Positions 15,697 through 23,396 of a stretch of DNA of 26,263 nt are shown here, piece after piece. Where the stretch lies: the IMG/VR virus record IMGVR_UViG_3300027525_000032, positions 1 through 26,263 of that record; one strand, written 5' to 3'. The stretch is from a virus. Position 1 is the stretch's first letter. Each line of letters begins with the position of its first letter. The notes beneath the pieces are model-generated. The model worked only from the letters and a program-made list of their open reading frames with translations. It did no database searches and was not told the origin of the DNA. Position numbers and translations under genes: made by a program.

Positions 15697-17181
15697 ATGG
15701 CTGATTTATTTGGATTTGAAATAAAACGAAAGGGTGAGGATAAAGAGGAAGCTAAGAAGCGTTCATTTGTCGCACCTATGGAAGACGATGGCTCTGGTGT
15801 AATTAAAGCTGGCGGTCATTATGGTCAATACCTAGACATGTCTGGCGGTAACGCCAAGAATGAAGGTGACCTCATTTCAAAATATCGTGAAATATCTCAG
15901 ATCCCAGAAGTAGATGCTGCTATTGAAGATATTATTAATGAGTCGATTGTCTCTGTCGAAGATGGTGCTCCAGTTGATATTAACCTTAATGGTTTAGAGC
16001 AACCAGACAGAATTAAGAAAATAATAAGAGATGAATTCGAGAAACTTGTAGCTAAAATGAGTTTCTCTTCATCTGGTAATGACATATTCAGAAGATGGTA
16101 TATTGATGGTAGATTATTCTATCATATAATCATTGACGAAAAATCTCCAAAGCGTGGTATTTTAGAACTACGCCCGATCGATCCTACCAAGATAAGAAAG
16201 ATCAAAGAAGTCATAGAAGAAAAAGATGAAAAGACTGGCGCTAAAATCGTTACTGGTATAGAAGAATACTTCTTATATCAAGACGGAAATATGTCTAAGA
16301 GCGGTCAAGGTCTTAAGATAGCAAAGGATTCTATTATCTTTGTCCCTTCTGGTTTATTATCCGCTAAACGAGATATGGTTCTTGGTTATCTAGATAAAGC
16401 TATCAAGCCAGCTAACCAATTACGCATGATGGAAGATGCTCTAGTTATCTACCGTTTATCACGTGCGCCAGAACGTCGAGTATTCTATATCGACGTTGGT
16501 AATTTGCCAAAAGGTAAAGCTGAAGAGTATCTCAGATCTATCATGAGCAACTATCGTAACAAAATGGTTTACGATGCTCAGACTGGTGAGATTAGAGATG
16601 ATAGAAAGCATATGTCTATGCTTGAAGATTTTTGGTTGCCTCGTCGTGAGGGTGGTCGTGGAACAGAGATTACTACGCTTCCTGGAGGAGAGAACCTTGG
16701 ACAGATAGATGATATTCTATACTTCCAGAAGAAAACATATCGTGCACTAAATGTTCCAATTAGCCGTCTAGAGCAAGAAGCTCAATTCTCATTAGGTAGA
16801 ACATCAGAGATTACCAGAGACGAAGTTAAATTCCAACGGTTTATCGACAAGATTCGTCGACGTTTCTCCGATGTATTCATGCAGGCTCTTAAAGTACAAC
16901 TTATACTAAAGGGTATTGTTACTCGTGAAGACTGGGAGTGGATGAAAGAAGAGATAGTTGTTGACTTCATAAGCGACACTTACTTTGCGGAACTGAAAGA
17001 AGCTGAGATTTTACGTGAGCGTGTAAACACATTAAGGGAACTTGATGAGTTTGTAGGTAAATACTATTCTGTAGATTGGGTTCGTAAGAATATCTTGAAG
17101 CAGAACGACGAAAATATCGAAGACATCGATAAACAAATCGAAGATGAAAAAGATAAATATGGCGAAGAAGACGAGATTTAA
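15697..17181 (+). CDS. gp20: Portal vertex protein gp20
   Basis: A 494-residue protein (T4 gp20 is about 524). The strongest match is the core at ~252-400: 'YRLSRAPERRVFYIDVGNLP', 'YRNKMVYDAQTGEIRDDRK', 'MSMLEDFWLPRREGGRGTEI', 'TLPGGENLG', 'LNVPISRLEQE' and 'LGRTSEITRDEVKFQRFIDK', nearly T4-identical in pattern. It forms the dodecameric ring at one capsid vertex, nucleates prohead assembly, docks gp17 during packaging and later the neck. The C-terminus is acidic and Lys-rich. A GGGA site precedes the ATG. It is separated from gene 19 by the hairpin region. Confidence 0.97.
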   Translation: MADLFGFEIKRKGEDKEEAKKRSFVAPMEDDGSGVIKAGGHYGQYLDMSGGNAKNEGDLISKYREISQIPEVDAAIEDIINESIVSVEDGAPVDINLNGLEQPDRIKKIIRDEFEKLVAKMSFSSSGNDIFRRWYIDGRLFYHIIIDEKSPKRGILELRPIDPTKIRKIKEVIEEKDEKTGAKIVTGIEEYFLYQDGNMSKSGQGLKIAKDSIIFVPSGLLSAKRDMVLGYLDKAIKPANQLRMMEDALVIYRLSRAPERRVFYIDVGNLPKGKAEEYLRSIMSNYRNKMVYDAQTGEIRDDRKHMSMLEDFWLPRREGGRGTEITTLPGGENLGQIDDILYFQKKTYRALNVPISRLEQEAQFSLGRTSEITRDEVKFQRFIDKIRRRFSDVFMQALKVQLILKGIVTREDWEWMKEEIVVDFISDTYFAELKEAEILRERVNTLRELDEFVGKYYSVDWVRKNILKQNDENIEDIDKQIEDEKDKYGEEDEI

Positions 17182-17194
17182 AGATTCTTTTTAT

Positions 17195-17202
17195 TATAAA
17201 TA
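17195..17202 (+). promoter_or_regulatory. T4-type late promoter box TATAAATA
   Basis: Exact TATAAATA between gene 20 and the prohead core genes, only 19 bases before the ATG at 17222. It heads a late unit running through the capsid gene to the terminator at 20890. Confidence 0.8.
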
Positions 17203-17221
17203 ATAGCAAATGAGGTGAATA

Positions 17222-17458
17222 ATGTCTGATATTAATTCTTTAATAGACGCATTAAAAGGCGAAGACATGTCTGTAGCGAGCAAAACTTTTGACTCGATTA
17301 TGGCGGATAAAGTGTCTGACGCATTAGATGTCAGAAGAGTAGAAGTTGCTCAGAGTTTATATACTGCGCAAGAGCAACCCCAAACAGAAATAGGAGATGC
17401 AAATGAGCTTAACGTTCAAACAGCTGAGAACGAACCTGTCGGAAGCGAAGAAGTTTAA
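17222..17458 (+). CDS. gp67: Prohead core protein, gp67-like
   Basis: A 78-residue protein directly after the portal gene, where T4 relatives carry gene 67. 'SVASKTFDSIMADKVSDAL' followed by 'RRVEVAQSLY' resembles the helical F...M..K...AL...K.EVA..L pattern of gp67-type proteins. The last 30 residues are acidic and Gln/Glu-rich. In T4, gp67 is an essential internal core protein destroyed by the gp21 protease. No clear L/I-x-E|A protease site is visible here. A GAGGTG ribosome site precedes the ATG, and the 3' end overlaps the next gene by 56 bases in another frame. The assignment rests mostly on position and size. Confidence 0.7.
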   Translation: MSDINSLIDALKGEDMSVASKTFDSIMADKVSDALDVRRVEVAQSLYTAQEQPQTEIGDANELNVQTAENEPVGSEEV

Positions 17459-17642
17459 ACTTCCAGCTGGCGAGAAAAAAGTAAAAGAGTTCACGGTTGG
17501 TAAATCTAAGTCTCCTGCTATCCTAGCTAAAAAAGGTTCCAAGTTTGTTGTCTATATTAACGACACCGAACTTGATAAGTTTAGAAGCGAGAAAGATGCA
17601 ATGAAAGCTGCAAACGATTTCGCCAAGTTAATGGACAAATAG
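17403..17642 (+). CDS. gp68: Prohead core protein, gp68-like
   Basis: A 79-residue basic protein in the gene 68 position. The ATG at 17403 is preferred over 17397 because GGAG (17393-17396) is six bases before it but abuts the earlier ATG. 'FKQLRTNLSEAKKFKLPAG' contains LSE|A (12-14|15), a match to the T4 prohead protease consensus, so it is probably trimmed during head maturation. The rest ('VKEFTVGKSKSPAILAKKG', 'FVVYINDTELDKFRSEKDA') is a compact lysine-rich fold seen in marine T4-like phages. T4 gp68 is longer (about 141), so homology to it is uncertain even though the position agrees. The gene 21 start follows its stop by two bases. Confidence 0.7.
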   Translation: MSLTFKQLRTNLSEAKKFKLPAGEKKVKEFTVGKSKSPAILAKKGSKFVVYINDTELDKFRSEKDAMKAANDFAKLMDK

Positions 17643-17644
17643 AT

Positions 17645-18289
17645 ATGAAGCTAATCACAGAACATACAGAGAAACTAGAATATATCACCGAAGCAAACGC
17701 TAAAGGTGAGAAAGAGGTTTATATTGAAGGCGTGTTTATGCAGGCTGATCAAAAAAACCGCAATGGTCGTATCTACGAATCAAGGGTGTTAAAACCTGCC
17801 GTAGAGAAGTATGTTAGTGAGCAAGTTTCAAAAGGTAGAGCAGTTGGTGAATTGAACCATCCAGATGGTCCAACTGTAAACCTTGACAAAGTTTCGCATC
17901 GTATTACCGAACTCCGCATGGAAGGAAGTAATGTGGTAGGAAAGGCGTTGATACTGAATACTCCTATGGGTCAAATCGTAAAAGGTTTGGTTGAAGGTGG
18001 ATGTCAGTTAGGCGTTTCAAGTCGTGGTATGGGAAGTCTTGAGCGTCGTAAGGGCGCAATGTACGTTAAAGAGGATTTTGTCCTTTCTACCGTAGATATC
18101 GTGCAAGACCCCTCTGCTCCTGAAGCCTTTGTAAATGGCATCATGGAAGGAGTAGACTGGGTTTGGGATAATGGTATCCTAAAAGCTCAAGAAATTGAAA
18201 AGTATGAGACTGAAATCAAGAGCGCATCTAAAGCGGATTTGGCTGAAGCCCAAACTCGTGTGTGGCAAGATTTCCTCTCGAAACTTTAA
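17645..18289 (+). CDS. gp21: Prohead maturation protease gp21
   Basis: A 214-residue protein, almost exactly the length of T4 gp21 (212). 'VFMQADQKNRNGRIYESRVL', 'GRAVGELNHPDGPTVNLDKV' and 'QLGVSSRGMGSL' are the family landmarks. H72 (in ELNHP) and S125/S126 (in GVSSRG) are the expected catalytic His and Ser of this herpes-assemblin-like serine protease. It cuts scaffold, core and capsid proteins at (L/I)-x-E|A-type sites and then itself. Two such sites are visible in the protein: ITE|A (14-16|17) and LAE|A (199-201|202), consistent with self-removal of both ends. It is encoded just ahead of its substrates gp22 and gp23. Confidence 0.95.
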   Translation: MKLITEHTEKLEYITEANAKGEKEVYIEGVFMQADQKNRNGRIYESRVLKPAVEKYVSEQVSKGRAVGELNHPDGPTVNLDKVSHRITELRMEGSNVVGKALILNTPMGQIVKGLVEGGCQLGVSSRGMGSLERRKGAMYVKEDFVLSTVDIVQDPSAPEAFVNGIMEGVDWVWDNGILKAQEIEKYETEIKSASKADLAEAQTRVWQDFLSKL

Positions 18290-18309
18290 CACTTTGTAAG
18301 GAGTGAAAT

Positions 18310-19449
18310 ATGTCTGATCAAATCGTAGATCAAGAAGTTGATCTTATCGAAGACATTACTGAGGAACAACTAGAAGGTTTAGTTGAAGACGTTGAAGTTG
18401 ACGAGGAGCTAGTTGAAGCGTCTGCTAAGAAAGAAGCTAAGAAGACAGATGAAGAATCTGACGACGAAGCTGAAGTCGAAGTAGATGACGAAGAAAGCGA
18501 AGTCGAAGACGAAGACGAAGATGAAGGCGACGAAGAGAAGTCTGAATCCAGTAAGAAAAAGAAAATGGCTAAAGAAGATGTAGACATGCCTAGCACTAAA
18601 GCTGGTATGATTAAAGCCATTTACGAAAAAATGTCTGAGATGAGCAAAGACGACTTGACAACTGCCTATAATAAGGTAATTGCTGAAGAATCTGAAGAAG
18701 CTGTCGAAGAAGTTGCTGAATCTGCAGAGTTGGAACTTAATGTTGATTTCTCCGAAGACCTAGATGCATTGGTTGACGGTGAAGAAGCATTAGCTGAAGG
18801 CTTTAAAGACAAAGCTGCTGTTATCTTCGAAGCTGCTGTTAAAACTAAAGTTACTGCGGAAGTACAACGTCTCGAAGAATCTTATGCCGAAAAACTTGCT
18901 GAAGAAAGTGAATCAGCTCGTGGCGAGATTGTAGAGAAAGTTGACGGATACCTCAATTATGTTGTTGAGCAGTGGATGGAAACCAATGAAGTTGCGGTTA
19001 CTAACGGTCTTCGTACCGAGATTGCTGAAAACTTTATTGATTCATTACAATCACTGTTTGTAGAAAACTACATTGAAGTACCTGAGTCTAAGGTAGATAT
19101 GGTAGACGAACTAGCTGGTAAAGTTGAGGAACTCGAAGAGCAACTTAACAAAACTGTTGGTGACAATATCGATCTAGCTGAGAAAGTTTCCGATTTCCGT
19201 CGTGAAGAAATCATTCGTGAAGCGACTGTTGGAATGGCAGAAACTGAAGTGGAAAAACTTCGCACTTTGGCTGAAGGCGTAGAGTACGAAAGTCAAGAAT
19301 CTTTTGTAGCTAAAGTTGCTACTCTTAAAGAATCTTACTTTAAAGCTACTGGCACTGACACCAAAGAAGAAGTTCAAGAATCTTCTGAACAAAAAACAAG
19401 TTCGCCTGCTATGCAAGCCTACTTGAACGCACTTTCAAAAACAATTTAA
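18310..19449 (+). CDS. gp22: Prohead scaffold protein gp22
   Basis: A 379-residue protein, longer than T4 gp22 (about 269). Residues ~1-85 are extremely acidic (Asp/Glu runs with a KKKK patch near 84). Then comes 'MPSTKAGMIKAIYEKMSEMS' and 'KDDLTTAYNKVIAEE', a motif typical of marine T4-like gp22. The remainder is predicted helical and coiled-coil-rich ('VDMVDELAGKVEELEEQLNK'). It builds the inner core around which gp23 assembles and is then digested to peptides. Several L/I-x-E sites before small residues (such as LVE|A at 34-36|37, LAE|G, IFE|A) fit that fate. An AAGGAG ribosome site is present. The Ser-rich frame on the other strand is its mirror, not a gene. Confidence 0.92.
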   Translation: MSDQIVDQEVDLIEDITEEQLEGLVEDVEVDEELVEASAKKEAKKTDEESDDEAEVEVDDEESEVEDEDEDEGDEEKSESSKKKKMAKEDVDMPSTKAGMIKAIYEKMSEMSKDDLTTAYNKVIAEESEEAVEEVAESAELELNVDFSEDLDALVDGEEALAEGFKDKAAVIFEAAVKTKVTAEVQRLEESYAEKLAEESESARGEIVEKVDGYLNYVVEQWMETNEVAVTNGLRTEIAENFIDSLQSLFVENYIEVPESKVDMVDELAGKVEELEEQLNKTVGDNIDLAEKVSDFRREEIIREATVGMAETEVEKLRTLAEGVEYESQESFVAKVATLKESYFKATGTDTKEEVQESSEQKTSSPAMQAYLNALSKTI

Positions 19450-19467
19450 ATTTAAGGAGAACATAAA

Positions 19468-20865
19468 ATGTTCGGATCTGAAAAATTAACGGAGAAATGG
19501 TCTCCAGTATTGGACGCAGAAGCTGCTGCACCAATCAAAGATAACTATCGTAAAGCTGTAACTGCTGCTCTACTTGAGAACACTGAGAAAGCATTACAAG
19601 AGCAAAAAGCTCAACAAGGCTTTATGACTGAGTCAAACGTAGCTGGTCAAGTAGATAATTTTGATCCAGTATTAATCTCGCTAGTACGTCGTGCTATGCC
19701 TAACCTAATTGCTTATGATATTGCTGGTGTTCAGCCTATGTCTGGTCCTACTGGTCTTATCTTTGCAATGAAATCAGAATATGTTGCTGGCGACGCTTCT
19801 CGCTCTGAAGCTCTATTCGACGAAGCTAAAACAGACTTCTCTGGTACTGGTACTGGTACTAACCTTGGCACCGCCCGAGCTCACGATGGTAACTCTTCAA
19901 GCCTAGATCCTGCTTTCGGTAACGACAATCTACAGGTTGATAGTGACGATGACGATGTTCTTGATGCTGTTGACGGCAATATCGATCTAGATGCTGCTTT
20001 TGGCATTGGTACTGGTATGACAACTGCTGCTGGTGAAGGTTCTACCTTTGGTGAAATGGCGTTCTCAATTGATCGTACTTCTGTAACTGCTACTAGCCGT
20101 CAGTTGAAAGCTGAGTACACTATGGAATTGGCTCAAGACCTTAAAGCTGTACACGGTCTAGACGCTGAGACTGAGTTGGCTAACATTCTTTCTGCTGAGA
20201 TCCTAGCTGAAGTGAACCGTGAAGTTATCCGTACTATCAACATTAAAGCAAAACTAGCTACTAAACAGGCTGGTACTGCAACTGGTGGAGCTGCTGGTGC
20301 TGTTACTAATGGTCACTTCGACCTAGACGCTACTGATGGTCGTTGGTCTGTAGAGAAGTATAAGTCTTTGATCATGAAGATCGAAATTGAAGCTAATGCT
20401 ATCGCTAAAGACACTCGTCGTGGTAAAGGTAACTTCATCATCTGTTCATCAGATGTTGCTTCTGCTCTTGCTGCTTCTGGTCTTTTAGACTATACGCCTG
20501 CTCTTTCTACTAACCTACAAGTAGACGATACTGGTAATACTTTTGCTGGTGTACTTAACGGTCGTATGAAAGTATACATCGATCCATATGCAACTGTTAA
20601 CTATGTAACTGTTGGCTATCGTGGTTCTAACCCATATGACGCAGGTCTATTCTACTGCCCATATGTACCATTAACTATGGTTAAAGCAGTTGGCGAGAAT
20701 ACTTTCCAACCGAAAATCGGCTTTAAGACTCGTTATGGCATGGTTGCTAACCCATTCGTTACTGGCCAAAATGACTCTGGTGTTGGTACTGTTGGTACTA
20801 ACCGTTCGAATGGTTACTTCCGTATCTTCGGTGTGTCAAACGTTATTGGTGCTGCTGGAGAATAA
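19468..20865 (+). CDS. gp23: Major capsid protein gp23
   Basis: A 465-residue precursor (T4: 521). 'LVRRAMPNLIAYDIAGVQPM', 'SGPTGLIFAMKSEY', 'SRQLKAEYTMELAQDLKAVH', 'AEILAEVNREVIRTIN', 'FAGVLNGRMKVYIDPYA' and 'FQPKIGFKTRYGMVANPF' match T4 gp23 closely. A maturation site FMTE|SN (52-55|56) aligns with the T4 FLTE|AE site, so the first 55 residues would be removed by gp21. The mature shell is an HK97-fold hexamer lattice. Residues ~125-190 form a Gly- and Asp-rich variable insert with DSDDDD. An AAGGAG site precedes the ATG. No perfect late promoter lies in the 18-base gap, so it is read from upstream. Confidence 0.97.
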   Translation: MFGSEKLTEKWSPVLDAEAAAPIKDNYRKAVTAALLENTEKALQEQKAQQGFMTESNVAGQVDNFDPVLISLVRRAMPNLIAYDIAGVQPMSGPTGLIFAMKSEYVAGDASRSEALFDEAKTDFSGTGTGTNLGTARAHDGNSSSLDPAFGNDNLQVDSDDDDVLDAVDGNIDLDAAFGIGTGMTTAAGEGSTFGEMAFSIDRTSVTATSRQLKAEYTMELAQDLKAVHGLDAETELANILSAEILAEVNREVIRTINIKAKLATKQAGTATGGAAGAVTNGHFDLDATDGRWSVEKYKSLIMKIEIEANAIAKDTRRGKGNFIICSSDVASALAASGLLDYTPALSTNLQVDDTGNTFAGVLNGRMKVYIDPYATVNYVTVGYRGSNPYDAGLFYCPYVPLTMVKAVGENTFQPKIGFKTRYGMVANPFVTGQNDSGVGTVGTNRSNGYFRIFGVSNVIGAAGE

Positions 20866-20889
20866 ACATAACGAAATATTGTTAGTTTT

Positions 20890-20916
20890 GAGGGAGCTTC
20901 GGCTCCCTCTTTTTTT
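20890..20916 (+). terminator. Intrinsic terminator with CUUCGG tetraloop after gp23
   Basis: GAGGGAGC (20890-20897), loop TTCG, GCTCCCTC (20902-20909), then seven Ts (20910-20916). The stem is perfect, the loop is the very stable C(UUCG)G type known from T4 mRNAs, and the T-run is immediate. It ends the prohead/capsid unit, and a late promoter follows four bases later. Confidence 0.93.
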
Positions 20917-20920
20917 GCCT

Positions 20921-20928
20921 TATAAATA
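20921..20928 (+). promoter_or_regulatory. T4-type late promoter box TATAAATA
   Basis: Exact TATAAATA just after the gp23 terminator and 28 bases before the ATG at 20957. It restarts late transcription for the tail-tube-like gene, and possibly read-through into uvsY. Confidence 0.8.
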
Positions 20929-20956
20929 GAGTTACAATAAGTAAAGGTATATTACA

Positions 20957-21424
20957 ATGGCAGCTATCCCCGAAAATATCAATTCTTTATCTCCAGTATC
21001 ATTCAAATTGGTTCTGCAGAAGTTTCCGAACCTAGAGTTTTTTGCTACTGGCGTATCAGTCCCAGCAGTATCTTCTGGGGTTACAACGGCAAACTTGTCT
21101 CAAAGGAATATGAATATCTACGGAGATAAGTTGACTTTTGAAGATTTATCAGTTAAACTAATAGTCGACGAAGATATGAAATCCTACAAAGAAATCTTTG
21201 ATTGGATTAATGCTTCAGTGATGGACCAGTCTCTTCTAGGTGATCAGTTTAGCGATATAACATTAATGGTTATGACGAGCCACAATAATGAGAATAGAAC
21301 ATTCACTTTCAAGAACGCAATACCAACTTCTATTGGCGGACTTGAGTTTGATGCAGGTGCTACTGAAGTCTCCTATATAACTGCAGATGTGGTATTTTCT
21401 TTCTCGGATATGACTATTGAATAA
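20957..21424 (+). CDS. Second tail-tube-fold protein (gp3-position tail completion candidate)
   Basis: A 155-residue protein that follows the gp19 plan of this same phage: an early 'FKLVLQKFPN' strand, 'GVSVPAVSSG', 'GDKLTFEDLSVKLIVDEDM' (gp19 has 'GDRTFEPWTITVINDTNF'), 'FDWINA' (gp19 'ESWMNA'), and 'FTFKNAIPTSIGGLEFD' (gp19 'YNFRGCFPTNVSAIDVSY'). It is therefore a tail-tube paralogue, or at least shares the fold. In cyanophage relatives the gene between 23 and uvsY is, as I recall, annotated gp3 (tail completion), so a tube-end or tube-cap role is likely. A minor tube or tape-associated protein is the alternative. It has its own late promoter and an AAGGTATATTA leader. Confidence 0.7.
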   Translation: MAAIPENINSLSPVSFKLVLQKFPNLEFFATGVSVPAVSSGVTTANLSQRNMNIYGDKLTFEDLSVKLIVDEDMKSYKEIFDWINASVMDQSLLGDQFSDITLMVMTSHNNENRTFTFKNAIPTSIGGLEFDAGATEVSYITADVVFSFSDMTIE

Positions 21425-21444
21425 ACACTGATACAAGGTATATT

Positions 21445-21891
21445 ATGTACAATATTGAAGAAATTATGGACATGTGGAAAACTGACTCGGAGATAGATCG
21501 TTTAAAGCTAGACGAATCTTCTAGAGTTACCCCAAACCTACACGCAAAATATCTTGAAATGATGACCAAAAGCAAACTTGAGAAGAAGTATCTCGAGAGT
21601 CAGCTAGATGTTATGTTCAAGAATAAGTGGCTATACTACTCAGGAAAGATGGACGTTGATCAAGTTCGTAAACTTGGTTGGGATCCAGACCCTACAAATG
21701 GGTTGAGAGTCTTGAAGGGTGATATGGATTACTTCTACCGTTCTGACCCAGACATGCAAAAGCTAAATGCAAAGATCGATCTGGCTCAGGCTATAATAGA
21801 AACCCTTGAAGAGATAATCAATAATCTCAGATGGCGCCATTCTACAATTAAGAATATGATAGACTGGCACAGATTTACTAACGGTGCATAA
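21445..21891 (+). CDS. uvsY: Recombination mediator UvsY
   Basis: A 148-residue helical protein near the length of T4 UvsY (137). 'IEEIMDMWKTDSEID', 'LHAKYLEMMTKSKLEKKYLE', 'WLYYSGKMDVDQVRKLGW', 'DADIQKLN'-like 'DPDMQKLNAKIDLAQAIIET' and 'WRHSTIKNMIDWHRFTNG' give the family pattern. UvsY binds single-stranded DNA and helps load the UvsX recombinase onto gp32-coated strands. The ribosome site AAGGTATATTA is the same 11 bases as before the preceding gene. Its stop overlaps uvsW as TAATG. No separate promoter is obvious in the 20-base gap. Confidence 0.92.
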   Translation: MYNIEEIMDMWKTDSEIDRLKLDESSRVTPNLHAKYLEMMTKSKLEKKYLESQLDVMFKNKWLYYSGKMDVDQVRKLGWDPDPTNGLRVLKGDMDYFYRSDPDMQKLNAKIDLAQAIIETLEEIINNLRWRHSTIKNMIDWHRFTNGA

Positions 21892-23396
21892 TGAATTCTC
21901 TAACCGTAAAGAAAAAGAACCACGCATTCCTCAGCGTTATAACAGATCCTTCAATTGAGAACGAACTGAGCGATTTCTTTTGCTTCCTTGTTCCAGGGTA
22001 TCAGTTTATGCCTGCGTTCAAGAATAAGATGTGGGATGGGAAGATACGGTTATATGATTCAAGAAAGAAAGAGTTGCCCATAGGTCTATTCAAATACCTA
22101 AAAGAATTTGTAGGTGCTAGGGATTACGATCTATTTGTAGAGCAAGATGCTTGGTACGGTAGACCTGATACAGAAGTCCCTATTGACGAGGGAGATTTCA
22201 ACTCCTTTATCAATAGTATGAACCTCACGTCTGGGGGCAATAAGATTAAACCCAGAGACTATCAGCTTACAGCGATCCGTCATGGGCTAGAAAACAAGAA
22301 TGCTCTTTTGCTATCTCCAACCGCATCTGGTAAGTCTCTTATCATATATGCCATAATGAGATACTTCCTACATAATAGAGATAAAAACTTTCTTATTGTA
22401 GTTCCTACCACTTCTTTGGTAGAGCAAATGGCTTCTGACTTTGCGGACTATTCCGAATACGACGAATACTTTAATGCCGTAGACGAGATACATAAGATCT
22501 ATTCTGGTAAGGAAAAGAGCTCTGATAAGAGAGTTACTATAACAACATGGCAGTCAATCTATAAACTGCCTGCAACTTGGTTTGAACAATTTGGAGCAGT
22601 AGTTGGAGATGAAGCGCATAACTTTAAAGCAAAGTCACTTGGTACAATTATGGGTAAACTTAGGGATGCTGAGTTCCGTATTGGAACCACTGGTACTCTT
22701 GACGGCACTCAAACTCACCGTTTGGTTCTAGAAGGACACTTCGGTCCAGTTTATCGAGTTACCAATACAAAGAATCTTATGGACTCTGGGGCATTATCAG
22801 AATTAAAGATAAATGTCCTATTACTAAAGTATCCAGCTGAAGTATGTTTTCAGATGAAGAAAGCTAAGTATCAGGAAGAAATAGATTTCATTGTAAGTAA
22901 TGAGAAACGCAATACATTTATAAAGAACCTAGCACTAGACCAAGATGGTAACACGCTAGTTCTATTCAACCTAGTAGAGAAACACGGCAAGCCACTTTAC
23001 AATATTATTAAAGAGGGTGCTCATAAGAATCGTAAGATCTTCTTTGTATCTGGGCAAACTGATGTAGATGATAGGGAAATGGTAAGGCAAATCACAGAAA
23101 GAGAAAAGAATGCTATCGTGGTTGCTTCTCTAGGGACTTTCTCTACGGGGGTTAATATAAGGAATATACATAATATTGTATTTGCCTCTCCGTCAAAGTC
23201 TCAGGTTAAAGTGTTGCAGTCTATTGGTCGTGGGCTAAGAAAATCTGACGATGGGCGAGAAACGAACTTGTACGATATAGCGGATGATTTACATCATAAA
23301 AATCGTAAGAATTATACTCTAAATCACGCTGCAGAACGTATAAAGATATACTCGAAAGAGAAATTTGATTACAAAATATATGAGCTAGAAATTTGA
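21891..23396 (+). CDS. uvsW: UvsW recombination/replication helicase
   Basis: A 501-residue superfamily 2 helicase, close in length to T4 UvsW. It has an N-terminal DNA-binding part ('FFCFLVPGYQFMPAFKNKMW', 'DGKIRLYD'), Q-like 'KPRDYQLTAI' (120-129), motif I SPTASGKS (142-149), Ia 'VPTTSLVEQM' (171-180), motif II DEAH (240-243), motif III TGT (267-269), 'FSTGVNIRN' (417-425) and motif VI 'QSIGRGLRK' (443-451). It unwinds R-loops at origins and branched recombination intermediates, shifting the phage from origin to recombination-dependent replication. It is coupled to uvsY by a one-base overlap. All motifs are intact. Confidence 0.96.
   Translation: MNSLTVKKKNHAFLSVITDPSIENELSDFFCFLVPGYQFMPAFKNKMWDGKIRLYDSRKKELPIGLFKYLKEFVGARDYDLFVEQDAWYGRPDTEVPIDEGDFNSFINSMNLTSGGNKIKPRDYQLTAIRHGLENKNALLLSPTASGKSLIIYAIMRYFLHNRDKNFLIVVPTTSLVEQMASDFADYSEYDEYFNAVDEIHKIYSGKEKSSDKRVTITTWQSIYKLPATWFEQFGAVVGDEAHNFKAKSLGTIMGKLRDAEFRIGTTGTLDGTQTHRLVLEGHFGPVYRVTNTKNLMDSGALSELKINVLLLKYPAEVCFQMKKAKYQEEIDFIVSNEKRNTFIKNLALDQDGNTLVLFNLVEKHGKPLYNIIKEGAHKNRKIFFVSGQTDVDDREMVRQITEREKNAIVVASLGTFSTGVNIRNIHNIVFASPSKSQVKVLQSIGRGLRKSDDGRETNLYDIADDLHHKNRKNYTLNHAAERIKIYSKEKFDYKIYELEI

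Noticed and set aside
15692-15699. TATAAATG at the gene 20 start as a late promoter
   Set aside because: The box includes the ATG itself, so a transcript from it could not carry the start codon and its ribosome site.
18330-18620. Ser-rich 96-codon frame on the - strand
   Set aside because: It is the antisense mirror of the Asp/Glu codons of scaffold gp22. No ribosome site, and all real genes run the other way.
19445-19452. TTTAAATT before gene 23 as a late promoter
   Set aside because: It matches only six of eight positions and lies 15 bases from the ATG within an A/T-rich palindrome, while six perfect boxes occur elsewhere.
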